Numbered from the stretch's first letter, positions 41,578 through 50,657 are shown. The stretch: 64,000 bases of DNA from Saccharothrix tamanrassetensis (GCF_014203665.1 NZ_JACHJN010000003.1:310001-374000); one strand, 5' to 3'. The notes: generated by a model not told the origin, from the sequence alone. Numbers and translations are program-made.

Positions 41578-43518
41578 CTACTCCGGCGGCGACAACCGCA
41601 GGTCGGGGTCGACCGGCACCTCGCCGTCGAACGGTCCGGGCACCAGGTTCCCCAGCCCGTCCAACGTGAGCGCGATGTCGGCGGCGTGCGGGTCGGCCCC
41701 GGTGGGCGGCGTGTCGAACCACTCGTGCAGGTCGGCCGGGATGGGGTAATCCTCGGCCAGGTCCTTGTAGAGCCGCGCGCGCTGCCGGGCCTGCTCCGCC
41801 AACTGCTGGTACTCCCGCATGGCCAACCGCATCCGGATCCACCGGTACCGGTCCGTCCCGGCCCCGTCGTCGGCGGTGAACCGGGTGCGCAGCAGCTCAC
41901 CGGCGGCTCGGCCCCGCTCCGCGAGCGCCAGGACGGTGTCCGGCCGCATGAACAGGTTCGTGCCGCCCTCACCGTCGCGCAGCCGGACGTGCGCGATCCG
42001 TCCCCGGTACCCCGGCAGCGCCGACTGCATGGCGTCCCGCCAGTCGAGCATCGTGTTCAGGATCGCCCCGGCGAACCCCGCGACCCCGCCGATGTCCGTC
42101 CACGGCCGTCCATCGGTGGCCGCGTCCTGCTCCGGTAGCCGGACAGGGCGGTCGTCCGCCGGCGGGAACGGCCCCAGCGTCAACCCGAACGTGGGCCACC
42201 GGGGGAGCAGCGCGTCGAAGAAGTGGATCGGGAAGTTGCTGGTGATCCCGCCGTCGGAGAACCAGTGCACCCGCACCTCCGACTCGGCGCGGCACAGCGG
42301 CACGGCGGCGATCAGACCGGGCAGCGGCATGCTCATCCGCACCGCCAACGCGACCGGCAGGTCCTTCGGCAGCACCGTCAACGCCCGACCCGCGTGCAAC
42401 GGGCACCGGTGGTCGGACGCCTCCCCGCCGATCGCCCGCACAACCCGCTCCGGCAGCACGTTCCGCAGGCACTCCGCGCAGTAGAGCCAGCGCGAAGCGG
42501 GCTCGGTGAACGGCAACCGGTACGGCCGCCCCTCGGACAGGTCCGTGGTCATCAACACCAGGTTCGTGGTCAGGTCCGAGAACCTCAGCCCGGCGACCCC
42601 GGACAGCTCGTCCAGCCGATCGGCGATCCAGTCGCTCATCGGCGGCACGCCGGTCGACCGGGGAACCCCGCACCGCCGATCCCAGAACCCGGCCCTGAAC
42701 GACCCCGTCCCCGGGACGAGTCCGAAGTGGACCTTCCGGGCCATGCGGTCCAGGAACCGCTTGGCCCCGAGCAGGTACGTGATCGCCACCGCACTGACGA
42801 GCGCGAAACCCAGCACCACCCACGACGCGACCGCCGTGGCGAGCGAGGCGAGACCGGGCAGGTCCCACGACACCAGCACCAACACGGGAACCAGCGGCGC
42901 GGCCGATCCCACCGCCGTTCCGACTCGCCTCGCCCAGGACGCGAACCCGGCCCGCCCGGACTTCCGCCGTGGCCGCACCCGGACCAGGATCCAGGGCACT
43001 GCCACCGCCACCACGACGATGACGGCGACCAGCACCCACGACGGCGTCCCGGCCCACCCCACGGCGAGGAACCAGGCCGTCGGTCCGACCAGCCAGAGCA
43101 GCAACGCCAACCCGAGCCCGGCCTTGGCCCGGAACCCGATGGCGCCGGACAAGGCCAACACCAGGCAGGTGGTGGCACTGCGGCCCGTGGTGTCCCGCGA
43201 CTGCATGGAGGCCGCGACGATCCGGAAGAGCTTCCGGGTGTCCGGACCGGGTTGGAACAGCTGGGCCATCCGCCAGCCCGGCGCGGCGAACCACCGGATC
43301 ACCTCGGCCAGCTTCTCGAACCCGCCGGCCTCCCGGCCCTTCTCGGCGGCAGCGGTGAAGGCGGCGGCGACGGCCCCGGCGGACGACCCGCCCAACGACC
43401 GGAACCGGTAGTGCCGGGCCAACTCGACCACGGCCCACGGGTAGACCACCCCGCTGGTGGTGCCACCCCGCATGGTCACGTCGCAGTACCGGTTGAACTC
43501 GGCCCGCTCGTCCGCCAC
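41578..43518 (-). CDS. Patatin-like phospholipase with inserted membrane helices
   Basis: Protein of 646 residues. The patatin fold begins VTMRGGTTSGVVYPWAV (oxyanion loop), and SLGGSSAGAVAAAF holds the nucleophile Ser (GxSxG). The partner motif VHWFSDGGITSNFPIHFFDALLPRW has the catalytic Asp but lies nearly 300 residues later. Between them are about four hydrophobic helices (about 115-260), including LVLALSGAIGF and WVLVAVIVVVAVAVPWILV. The lipase is thus probably membrane-embedded. GTG 43516-43518 has GGGGAGG 5 bases upstream. The function may be lipid turnover. Confidence 0.85.
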   Translation of the reverse strand: MADERAEFNRYCDVTMRGGTTSGVVYPWAVVELARHYRFRSLGGSSAGAVAAAFTAAAEKGREAGGFEKLAEVIRWFAAPGWRMAQLFQPGPDTRKLFRIVAASMQSRDTTGRSATTCLVLALSGAIGFRAKAGLGLALLLWLVGPTAWFLAVGWAGTPSWVLVAVIVVVAVAVPWILVRVRPRRKSGRAGFASWARRVGTAVGSAAPLVPVLVLVSWDLPGLASLATAVASWVVLGFALVSAVAITYLLGAKRFLDRMARKVHFGLVPGTGSFRAGFWDRRCGVPRSTGVPPMSDWIADRLDELSGVAGLRFSDLTTNLVLMTTDLSEGRPYRLPFTEPASRWLYCAECLRNVLPERVVRAIGGEASDHRCPLHAGRALTVLPKDLPVALAVRMSMPLPGLIAAVPLCRAESEVRVHWFSDGGITSNFPIHFFDALLPRWPTFGLTLGPFPPADDRPVRLPEQDAATDGRPWTDIGGVAGFAGAILNTMLDWRDAMQSALPGYRGRIAHVRLRDGEGGTNLFMRPDTVLALAERGRAAGELLRTRFTADDGAGTDRYRWIRMRLAMREYQQLAEQARQRARLYKDLAEDYPIPADLHEWFDTPPTGADPHAADIALTLDGLGNLVPGPFDGEVPVDPDLRLSPPE

Positions 43519-43642
43519 GGCAACCTCCCCTGTGCCGCACAATGGTCGCGCCGGCCGTACGGAAACGCGCTAGCCCGAACGGCTGTTGATGCCCGAGCGC
43601 CGATCGGCCGCGGGGAGCAGTCCTGGTCGTGTTCCCGCGAGG

Positions 43643-44341
43643 TCAGCTCTCGGTTCGGACGGGCGCGGGGCGCGGTCGGTCCGCGGTGTCGAACAGCCCG
43701 TTGGCCCGCGCGATCTCCGCGACCTCCGCCGGAGTCCCGGCCATGATCGTCCGCACGTTGGCCGTCACCAGCTCGATCGGCCAGTCCCACCAAGCGGCGC
43801 GCAGCAGGAGGTCCACGTCCCCGTCCGGGTAGCGCCGCTTGACCGGCCGGGCCGGGTTCCCGCCGACCACGGTGTAGGGCGGCACGTCGGACGTCACGAC
43901 GGCCCCGGTGGCGATGATCGCGCCGTCGCCGATCCGCACACCGGGCATCACGAGTGTGTTGTAGCCGAACCAGACGTCGTTGCCCACCACGGTGTCGCCG
44001 CGGGTTTCCATGTTCGTCAGCAGGTCGACGGTGTCGTCCGCCCACGTCCCGCCGAAGATCGTGAACGGGAACGTGGACACCCCCACGTTCAGGTGGTTCG
44101 CCCCGGCCATGATGAACCTGGTCCCGGTCGCGATGGCGCAGAACCTGCCGATGACCAGCTTCTCCCGGCCGTACCCGTAGAGCACGTTCCGCGTCTGGAA
44201 CTCGGTCGCGTGCTCGGGGTCGTCGTAGTACGTGTAGTCGCCCACCTCGATGGTCGGCGAGTCCACCAACGGCTTGAGCAGCACGACCCGGTGGTGCTCG
44301 GGCAGGGGGTGCAGGACGGTCGGGTCAGGGGTCAACGTCAC
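43643..44341 (-). CDS. Xenobiotic acetyltransferase (CatB/Vat-type hexapeptide protein)
   Basis: Protein of 232 residues with left-handed beta-helix repeats such as VGNDVWFGYNTLVMPGVRIGDGAIIATGAVVTSDV. YTYYDDPEHATEFQTRNVLY near the N-terminus and RFCAIATGTRFIMAGANHLNVGVSTFPFTIFG are typical of the CatB/Vat group that acetylates chloramphenicol or streptogramins. Whether this protein gives resistance is unknown. The GTG start lies beside a palindrome that probably binds the divergent TetR protein, so inducible expression is likely. Confidence 0.9.
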   Translation of the reverse strand: MTLTPDPTVLHPLPEHHRVVLLKPLVDSPTIEVGDYTYYDDPEHATEFQTRNVLYGYGREKLVIGRFCAIATGTRFIMAGANHLNVGVSTFPFTIFGGTWADDTVDLLTNMETRGDTVVGNDVWFGYNTLVMPGVRIGDGAIIATGAVVTSDVPPYTVVGGNPARPVKRRYPDGDVDLLLRAAWWDWPIELVTANVRTIMAGTPAEVAEIARANGLFDTADRPRPAPVRTES

Positions 44342-44350
44342 GCTCCAATC

Positions 44351-44364
44351 GCAACTCGTGTTGC
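44351..44364. promoter_or_regulatory. TetR-type operator, site 1 (acetyltransferase side)
   Basis: GCAACTCGTGTTGC, a palindrome with 5-bp arms, 10 bases upstream of the acetyltransferase start. It is closely similar to the site at 44394. Confidence 0.75.
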
Positions 44365-44393
44365 GTTAGCCTGGCACGGCTGCCGCTTCTAAC

Positions 44394-44407
44394 GCAACTG
44401 GAGTTGC
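44394..44407. promoter_or_regulatory. TetR-type operator, site 2 (regulator side)
   Basis: GCAACTGGAGTTGC, a palindrome with 6-bp arms, touching the TTG start of the regulator. Together with 44351-44364 it also makes a larger inverted pair, GTTGCGTTAG and CTAACGCAAC. Confidence 0.78.
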
Positions 44408-44409
44408 AT

Positions 44410-45054
44410 TTGACCACTCGACCCGGCGGACGCTCCGCCCGCGTCCGCGCCGCCGTCCTCGATGCCACCTACGCCGAGCTGGTCGAACGCGGCTACCTCG
44501 GGCTGACGGTGGAGAACGTCGCCGCGCGCGCGGGTGTCCACAAGACCACCGTCTACCGCCGTTGGGCCACCATCGACCTCCTCATCGCGGACGCCCTGGA
44601 CAGCAGTCGCGACACCGGGTGGCCGGCACCCGACACCGGGTCGGTCGAAGGCGATCTCATCGCCATCGCAGACGAGATCGTCACCGTCTTCGCCGACCCG
44701 GCCCGACGCGCGGTCCCCGAAGCGGTGGTGACCGCCGCCCTGCACTCGGGCCGTGCGCGACAGGCCAAGAGGGACTTCTACGCGGCCAGGCACGACCAGG
44801 CCGCGGCAGTCGTCCGCCGCGCGGTCCAGCGCGACGAACTCCCGCCGGGGACCGACGCCGTAGAGCTGATCCGGCTCACCTGCGCCCCGCTCTACTACCG
44901 GATCTTCATCACCGGTGAACCCGTCGACCACGCCACCGCCGAACGGTCCGCCCGCGCGGCACTGGCCGCCGCACGAGCCGGCCTCCTGCGGACCTGGGAC
45001 GCGACGGGACCGGTGTCGTCGCCTAGCCGGACTGCGGTCGATCGGTTGCGCTGA
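44410..45054 (+). CDS. TetR/AcrR-family regulator with TetR_C_11-like domain
   Basis: Regulator of 214 residues. GYLGLTVENVAARAGVHKTTVYRRWATIDLLIADAL is the DNA-binding helix-turn-helix. The ligand domain contains VTAALHSGRARQAKRDFYAARHDQAAAVVRRAVQRDELPPGTD, matching the TetR_C_11 group. TTG 44410 or 44404 is the start; the latter lies within an operator. It is divergent from the CatB/Vat-type gene, which it probably controls. The 3' end overlaps the convergent XRE gene by 32 bases. Confidence 0.9.
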   Translation: MTTRPGGRSARVRAAVLDATYAELVERGYLGLTVENVAARAGVHKTTVYRRWATIDLLIADALDSSRDTGWPAPDTGSVEGDLIAIADEIVTVFADPARRAVPEAVVTAALHSGRARQAKRDFYAARHDQAAAVVRRAVQRDELPPGTDAVELIRLTCAPLYYRIFITGEPVDHATAERSARAALAAARAGLLRTWDATGPVSSPSRTAVDRLR

Positions 45055-45760
45055 GCACGAGCACCCCGGCCTGCGGGTCCTCGCCCGGCCGCAGCAGCGC
45101 GAAACTCCAGCGATGCCCGTCGACGGTCGCCGACGTGGTCCGGAAGACCTGCACCGCACGGCATTCCCACCACGCGGCGAGGTCGCCCCGGTCGGATGCG
45201 AGGTCCCGCAGCAGTTCCGCGAACCGCGAGTCGTCCGGCGCACCGTCGGCCTGCGCCCGGAACTGGCGGAACACGTTGCGCGCCAACGGCTCCCACTCCG
45301 GCACCCGCTCCCGCCACGACCGGTGGGTCAACGCCAGCACCAGGTTGCGGTCCGGCAGCCCCAGCGACACGAACGCCGGGTTCGCCGCCACCACGTCGAA
45401 CCGCCGGTCCAGCACCGCCGCCGGTGCGGTCATCCCGTCGACCAGGGGCCGCAGCACTTCCAGGTCCACGTCCGGGCTTTCCGCGCGGAGTCCGGCCAGC
45501 GCCAGCACGTGCCGGTGCGCGTCCGCGTCCAGCCGCAGAGCCCGCGCGACCGCGTCCAGCACCTGCCGCGAGGTGTCCACCCGCCCCTGTTCCAGCCAGG
45601 TGTACCAGGCCAGCCCCACCCCGGACAGCGCGGCCACCTCCTCCCGCCGCAACCCCGGCGTGCGCCGCCGCCGCGCGGTACCGGCCAGCCCCACGTCCGC
45701 CGGGCCCACCAGCTCCCGGTGCGCGCGCAGGAACCGCCCCAACTCCTGCCTGGTCGACAT
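45023..45760 (-). CDS. XRE-family regulator with MmyB-like ligand domain
   Basis: Regulator of 245 residues. TPGLRREEVAALSGVGLAWYTWLEQGRVDTSRQVLDAVARAL is the helix-turn-helix of the MmyB group. The C-terminal domain has DRRFDVVAANPAF and RAVQVFRTTSATVDG, typical of the MmyB ligand-binding fold, which in Streptomyces may sense fatty acids. The ATG 45758-45760 is chosen. It is divergent from a VOC gene, which is a possible target. Confidence 0.9.
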   Translation of the reverse strand: MSTRQELGRFLRAHRELVGPADVGLAGTARRRRTPGLRREEVAALSGVGLAWYTWLEQGRVDTSRQVLDAVARALRLDADAHRHVLALAGLRAESPDVDLEVLRPLVDGMTAPAAVLDRRFDVVAANPAFVSLGLPDRNLVLALTHRSWRERVPEWEPLARNVFRQFRAQADGAPDDSRFAELLRDLASDRGDLAAWWECRAVQVFRTTSATVDGHRWSFALLRPGEDPQAGVLVLSATDRPQSG

Positions 45761-45839
45761 GCGACCGAGCCTATTACCCGCACTCACCGCACAAACGCCC
45801 GTCTCGCCCGCTGGACCGCGAGCAGCAAGGCTCTACCGC

Positions 45840-46253
45840 ATGACACTGTGGCGACGCGACAACGACTCCACCCACCGCACCGAACCCCGCGTCTACCTCC
45901 GGGCCTACGTCCCGCCCGGCGGCCTGGAGCAGGCGATCGGCTTCTACGAACGGCTCCTCGGCGTGCGGGCCGACCTGCGGACGCCGTACCCGGAGAAGGG
46001 ACTGTCGCTGGCGACCGTGGGCGCGTTCCTGCTGATCGAGGGTGCGGAGGAAACCGTCGAACCGTTCCGGGCGACCCACGGCACCCTCCTCGTGGACGAC
46101 GTCGCCGGCTACCTGGAACGGCTCGAACAGGAAGGCGCGGAGATCACCGACCCGCCGGTCGACGTGCCCACCGGCGTCGGGTTCACCGCCCGGCACCCCG
46201 ACGGGACGGTGGTCGAGTACGTCCACCACCGCCCGCAGCCGCACGAGGTCTAG
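45840..46253 (+). CDS. VOC/glyoxalase-fold protein
   Basis: Protein of 137 residues of the vicinal-oxygen-chelate superfamily. VPPGGLEQAIGFYERLLGVRADLR is the first beta-alpha-beta unit and GFTARHPDGTVVEYVHH the closing strand with possible metal ligand Glu. AAGG lies 9 bases before the ATG. The function (dioxygenase, resistance or isomerase) cannot be told. Its last 4 bases overlap the convergent hydrolase gene. Confidence 0.82.
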   Translation: MTLWRRDNDSTHRTEPRVYLRAYVPPGGLEQAIGFYERLLGVRADLRTPYPEKGLSLATVGAFLLIEGAEETVEPFRATHGTLLVDDVAGYLERLEQEGAEITDPPVDVPTGVGFTARHPDGTVVEYVHHRPQPHEV

Positions 46254-47182
46254 ACCTGGTCCAGGAACTCGTCGATCTCGGCCAGCGCGCGCTTGCGGAC
46301 CGACTCGGCGGACAGGAGCAGGTCGTGCATGCCGTTGTCCACCTGCACGACGGTGACGTTCCGGCCGATGCTGGGCGCCCACCGCTGCATGTGCGCCACG
46401 TCCAGCACGGTGTCCGCCGTCATGGCCTCCGGTGTCCACTTCTTGGCGTGCAGCAGGCTGCGCCCCGACCGCAGCAGCAGCACCGGCACGCTCACGTCGA
46501 GCCCCCGGTGCAGTCGCGCGTGGCCCCGGCGCACCGCCCGCAGCCAGCCGGCGAGCACCGGGAACGCCTCGATCGGCTTCCACGTCGTGTCGAAGTCCCA
46601 CTCGCCGTGGTGGTCGGCGTGGATGCTCTCCCCGTAGACCGGGCCGAGGCCCTTCTTCAGCACGAGCCTCGGCACGACGCGGCCGATGCCCCGGATGAAC
46701 GCCGTCCCGACCGTGCGGGTGATCCACGGTTCCGCCAGGTCCAGCCACGGGCTGTTGAGCACCAGGGCGTCGATCACGTCGTCGGCCCGCCGCTGGTGCG
46801 CCCACAGGCTGGTGATCAGGCCGCCCGTCGAGTGGCCCATCACCACCAACCGCTCGTGGTGGTCCTCCTCGTGGATCACCCGCACCGCCGCGTCGATCTC
46901 CTCGAAGTGCTCGGCCAGGTCCGCCACGTAGTTCGCGGTCTGGCTGGGCGTGAGGGAACGGCCGTACGCGCGCAGGTCGATGGCGTAGAAGTCGAACCCG
47001 CGCGCGGTGAAGTGCTCGGCGACGTGCTTCTGGAAGAAGTAGTCCGCGAAACCGTGGACGTAGAGCACGGCACCTCTGGTCGCGGGCTGGGCGCGGCGGC
47101 GGACCAGCGTGGCGCTGACGTCACCGCCGCCCAGCGGCAGCGTCCGGATCTCGTAGTCGGTGCCGAGCACGTCTGCGGTCAT
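46250..47182 (-). CDS. Serine aminopeptidase/lysophospholipase-type alpha/beta hydrolase
   Basis: Protein of 310 residues. AVLYVHGFADYFFQKHVAEHF is the oxyanion region, YAIDLRAYGRS follows, and VVMGHSTGGLITSLWAH is the nucleophile elbow. NGMHDLLLS near the end has the catalytic His. This is the monoacylglycerol-lipase-like S33 branch (Hydrolase_4). No signal peptide is seen. It is divergent from the M48 protease gene with a 69-bp gap. Confidence 0.9.
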   Translation of the reverse strand: MTADVLGTDYEIRTLPLGGGDVSATLVRRRAQPATRGAVLYVHGFADYFFQKHVAEHFTARGFDFYAIDLRAYGRSLTPSQTANYVADLAEHFEEIDAAVRVIHEEDHHERLVVMGHSTGGLITSLWAHQRRADDVIDALVLNSPWLDLAEPWITRTVGTAFIRGIGRVVPRLVLKKGLGPVYGESIHADHHGEWDFDTTWKPIEAFPVLAGWLRAVRRGHARLHRGLDVSVPVLLLRSGRSLLHAKKWTPEAMTADTVLDVAHMQRWAPSIGRNVTVVQVDNGMHDLLLSAESVRKRALAEIDEFLDQV

Positions 47183-47251
47183 CGCGCCAGTGTGCACGGC
47201 GATTCCGCTTTTCGGGGAGAGCCCCCGGCCGGTCGTGGCACTCTGGTTGAC

Positions 47252-48268
47252 ATGAGCGACGAGATCGAACGGTCGACCGCGCGTGTCCGTTTCCCCGGCA
47301 TCAGTCCGCGGGCGTACGAGCACCCGGTGGACAGGGGGGCGTTGGCGGTCTTGCGCGCGGTACCCGGCATCGGGCCCGTGTTGCAGGCGGTGGCAGGCGC
47401 GTTCACCGAACGGGGTGAGCGGCTGGGCTACGTGGCTTCCGCGATTCGCGTGGGGCCCAAGCAGTACCCGGACCTGGACCGCCTCCGGCTGGAGGCGGCG
47501 GCGGCACTGGACGTCGATCCGGTGCCGGACATCTTCGTGCAGCGCGACCCGCAGGTGTACGCGCGGACGCTGGGCATCGACAAGCCGTTCATCGTGCTGT
47601 CGACCGGCCTGCTGGAGCTGCTGGACACCGACAGCCGGCGGTTCGTGATCGGTCACGAGATGGGCCACGTGCTGTCCGGCCACGCGCTGTACCAGACCAT
47701 CCTGCACCGGCTGATGGACCTCCAGCACGGCCTGGGCTGGATGCCGGCCGGGTTCTGGGCGGTCCGCGCGGTCATCGCGGCGCTGCTGGAGTGGTACCGC
47801 AAGACAGAGCTGAGCTGCGACCGGGCCGGGCTGCTGGTCGGGCAGGACCCGGCGGCGGCGCTGCGGGTGCACGTGGCGCTCGCGGGCGGGATGGACCTGT
47901 CCCAGGTGGACACCTCCGAGTTCCTCAAGCAGGCCAAGGAGTACGAGCAGGTCGAGGACGTGCGCGACAGCCTGCTCAAGCTGATCAAGACGTGGCGCAG
48001 CACGCACCCGATGGCCGTGGTGCGGGCCGCCGAGCTCCAGCGGTGGGCGGCGGGCGAGGACTACCGCGAAATCCTCACCGGCACGTACGCGCGCCGCGAG
48101 GACGACCGGCCCACGTCCACGTTCACCGAGGACCTCAAGGGTGCCGCGCGGTCGTACAAGGAGTCCGCCGAGCGCTCCGAGGACCCGCTGGTCAAGGTGC
48201 TCAACGAGGTGGGCGACGTGCTGGTCGGCGCGGCGGACCGGGTCCGCTCGAAGTTCAACGGCCAGTAG
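47252..48268 (+). CDS. M48-family metallopeptidase
   Basis: Protein of 338 residues. FVIGHEMGHVLSGHALYQTIL contains HEMGH with zinc ligands and catalytic Glu, and TELSCDRAGLLV supplies the third ligand. A hydrophobic stretch around residues 165-185 may touch the membrane. Unlike HtpX, there are no N-terminal membrane helices; the first 90 residues are hydrophilic. It is probably a stress or quality-control protease, on the cytosolic side. The start is ATG, chosen by the family opening. Confidence 0.9.
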   Translation: MSDEIERSTARVRFPGISPRAYEHPVDRGALAVLRAVPGIGPVLQAVAGAFTERGERLGYVASAIRVGPKQYPDLDRLRLEAAAALDVDPVPDIFVQRDPQVYARTLGIDKPFIVLSTGLLELLDTDSRRFVIGHEMGHVLSGHALYQTILHRLMDLQHGLGWMPAGFWAVRAVIAALLEWYRKTELSCDRAGLLVGQDPAAALRVHVALAGGMDLSQVDTSEFLKQAKEYEQVEDVRDSLLKLIKTWRSTHPMAVVRAAELQRWAAGEDYREILTGTYARREDDRPTSTFTEDLKGAARSYKESAERSEDPLVKVLNEVGDVLVGAADRVRSKFNGQ

Positions 48269-48369
48269 GCCGAACGTGTGGCCACAACCCATCGCTAGGC
48301 TGAATGGAGCATGACTGTCGTACATACTGGCTAATCTCTGGGCACTGTTGCCGGATCAGAGGAGGCCCC

Positions 48370-49119
48370 GTGCGGCTGGGTGTGCTCGTACTGGTGTTGA
48401 TGGTGTTGGGTGGCGGCGCCGCGGCGGCCGACCCCCGCGTGGTGGGTGGCTCACGGGTCTCGATCACCGACTACCCGTGGGTCGTCTACCTGGCCGACTC
48501 GAATGGGAACCAGTTCTGCGGCGGGACGCTCGTCGCGCCGACGAAGGTGCTGACGGCCGCGCACTGCACGACGGGCCTGGCCCCGCGCATCTCGCGGGTG
48601 GTCGTCGGCCGGGAGGACAAGCGCAACGGCAAGCAGGGCACGGCGGTGCCGGTGGCCGAGGTGTGGACGCACCCGGACTTCGTGTCCGCCGACCGCGGCT
48701 CCGACGTGGCCGTGGTGACCTTGAAGCGCGAGGCAGGCGCGACCCCGTTGGCGCTGGCCGACGACGAGAAGCTGTACGAGGAAGGGACCAAGGCCTTCGC
48801 CCTGGGCTGGGGCCGGACGAGCGAGCAGGCGGCGGCGTCGCAGTACCTGATGGGCGTCGAGGTGCCGGTGGTGTCCGACGAGTCGTGCGCGGAGTCGTAC
48901 CCCTCGTACAAGGCCGAGGCGATGGTGTGCGCCGGCCTGCCCGAGGGCGGGCGGGACACCTGCCAGGGCGACTCGGGCGGACCGCTGGTCGCGGACGGGA
49001 AGCTGATCGGCGTGACGTCCTGGGGCGAGGGCTGCGCCCGCAAGAACAAGCCCGGGGTCTACGCGCGGGTGCTGGCCTACCGGGAGGTGATCGACGCCCA
49101 GCTCCAGGCCACGGGGTGA
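48370..49119 (+). CDS. Secreted trypsin-like serine protease (S1A), paralog 1
   Basis: Extracellular protease of 249 residues. The signal peptide (VLVLVLMVLGGGAAAA) is followed by a very short propeptide and the activation site RVVGGS. The triad is in LTAAHC (His), GSDVAVV (Asp) and DTCQGDSGGP (Ser). The Asp before CQGDSGG is the S1 residue of trypsin, so cleavage after Arg/Lys is expected. GGAGG lies before the GTG. It is followed by a second paralog after 129 bases. Confidence 0.94.
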   Translation: MRLGVLVLVLMVLGGGAAAADPRVVGGSRVSITDYPWVVYLADSNGNQFCGGTLVAPTKVLTAAHCTTGLAPRISRVVVGREDKRNGKQGTAVPVAEVWTHPDFVSADRGSDVAVVTLKREAGATPLALADDEKLYEEGTKAFALGWGRTSEQAAASQYLMGVEVPVVSDESCAESYPSYKAEAMVCAGLPEGGRDTCQGDSGGPLVADGKLIGVTSWGEGCARKNKPGVYARVLAYREVIDAQLQATG

Positions 49120-49125
49120 CGGGGT

Positions 49126-49155
49126 CCGCCGGGCGGTGGACTGCCGGGCGGTGGA
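49126..49155 (+). repeat. Two tandem 15-bp units between protease genes
   Basis: CCGCCGGGCGGTGGA and CTGCCGGGCGGTGGA, followed by a partial third unit (CCGTCGGGCG). They lie just after the first protease stop. Confidence 0.65.
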
Positions 49156-49248
49156 CCGTCGGGCGTCGGTCGGTCGGCGGTCGGGCGGCGGTTCCACGAT
49201 GGGGTGATTCGAGTTGTGGGCCGGAGTGGACGACCCCAGGGTCTGGCC

Positions 49249-49971
49249 ATGCGGACGTTGACGGCTGTGTTGCTCGCGCTGGTGGTCCTCACCCCGTCGG
49301 CCGGGGCGGATCCGAAGGTGGTCGGCGGGTCGGAGGTGGAGGACGCCGCGGACTACCCGTTCGTGGTCGCCCTGGTGACCCCGGAGGGGAAGCAGTTCTG
49401 CGGCGGCGCGCTGGTGGCACCCACCCGGGTGGTCACGGCGGCGCACTGCACGGCGAACGCGGAACCGGGTGACTTCCTGGTCGTCGGCGGACGGCTGGAC
49501 CTGCGGGGGCAGGACGGGGTGAAGTCCGCCGTCACCGGGATCGAGGTCCACCCGGACTACACGTCCGCCGAGACCGGCGCGGACATCGCCTGGCTCACCA
49601 CGGCCGAGTCCTTCCCGTACCAGCCGGTCGCGCTGCCCGGGGCCGACGAGTTCGAGCTGTACGCGCCCGGGACCGTCGGCACCGTGCTCGGCTGGGGTCG
49701 GACGTCGGAGGGCGGCGAGCAGAGCCCGGTGCTGCGGGAGGCCGGGCTCCCGGTGATGGCGGACGCCGCCTGCGCCAAGGCGTACCAGGCCTACCAGCCG
49801 GCGGCGATGTTCTGCGCCGGCTACCCGTGGGGCCAGGTCGACGCCTGCCAGGGCGACTCGGGCGGTCCGTACGTGGTGAACGGGAAGCTGGCCGGGATCG
49901 TGTCGTGGGGCGTCGGCTGCGCGCGCCCCAACAAGCCCGGCGTGTACACGCGGGTCGCGAGCTACGTCTGA
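49249..49971 (+). CDS. Secreted trypsin-like serine protease (S1A), paralog 2
   Basis: Extracellular protease of 240 residues. The signal peptide TLTAVLLALVVLTPSAGA is followed by DPKVVGGS, the activation site. The triad is in VTAAHC, GADIAWL and DACQGDSGGPYV, with the trypsin-type S1 Asp. AGGG lies before ATG 49249; the frame is open from 49204. It is a tandem paralog of the preceding gene, probably by old duplication, since identity is moderate. Confidence 0.93.
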   Translation: MRTLTAVLLALVVLTPSAGADPKVVGGSEVEDAADYPFVVALVTPEGKQFCGGALVAPTRVVTAAHCTANAEPGDFLVVGGRLDLRGQDGVKSAVTGIEVHPDYTSAETGADIAWLTTAESFPYQPVALPGADEFELYAPGTVGTVLGWGRTSEGGEQSPVLREAGLPVMADAACAKAYQAYQPAAMFCAGYPWGQVDACQGDSGGPYVVNGKLAGIVSWGVGCARPNKPGVYTRVASYV

Positions 49972-50015
49972 TGCCGCCGGGCGAATGTCGCCGGACGTGT
50001 GTGCCGGGCGGGGGT

Positions 50016-50627
50016 TCAGACCACCAGGCCGACCGACATGGTCAGGAACACCGCCGCGCAGACGGTGTCCAGCGCGGTGGTCACGCCCGGCTTGCGCAGC
50101 CGGCGGCCCATGCTGCTCGCGGCCAGCACGATCATCAGCTCCCACAGCGCCGCCAGCGCCAGGAAGATCACCGCGAGCACGGTCAGCTGCGCCGCCGGGC
50201 TGCCCGTCCCGATGAAGTGCGGCAGGAACGCCAGGCTGAACAGCAGCATCTTCGGGTTGGTGATGTTGGTCAGGAAGCCCTGCCGGAACGGCCGGTCCGC
50301 CGCCACCTCGCCGTCGACCTCGGCGCCGTCCCGGCGCAGCAGCCCACGCCCGATGCTCAACGCCAGGTACAGCAGGTAGGCCGCGCCGATCCACTTCAAC
50401 GCGGTGAGCACCACGGGGTAGCGCGCGATCACCACGCCCAGGCCGGAGATGACCAGCCCGACCTGCACGGCCGCCGCCGTGTGGATGCCGGCCAGCGCCC
50501 ACAGGCCCGCCTTGGTGCCCGCGCGCATCGACGTCCGCAGCAGGAGGAAGGCGTCCACGCCCGGCGTCAGCACGACGACCGCGCACGCGATCAGGAACGT
50601 CGGTAGCTGGGTGAAGTCCAGGTGCAT
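50016..50627 (-). CDS. LysE/RhtB-family exporter
   Basis: Membrane exporter of 203 residues with about six helices. VVVLTPGVDAFLLLRTSMRAGTKAGLWALAGIHTAAAVQ is the LysE N-terminal motif (usually TPGP), and GFLTNITNPKMLLFSLAFLPHFI the second conserved motif. Family members export amino acids or related compounds. ATG 50625-50627 is chosen for GGGAGGG upstream. It is divergent from the third protease gene, and an inverted repeat lies in its leader. Confidence 0.92.
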   Translation of the reverse strand: MHLDFTQLPTFLIACAVVVLTPGVDAFLLLRTSMRAGTKAGLWALAGIHTAAAVQVGLVISGLGVVIARYPVVLTALKWIGAAYLLYLALSIGRGLLRRDGAEVDGEVAADRPFRQGFLTNITNPKMLLFSLAFLPHFIGTGSPAAQLTVLAVIFLALAALWELMIVLAASSMGRRLRKPGVTTALDTVCAAVFLTMSVGLVV

Positions 50628-50657
50628 GGGTTTCCCTCCCCCGATGGCCGGACAGAT

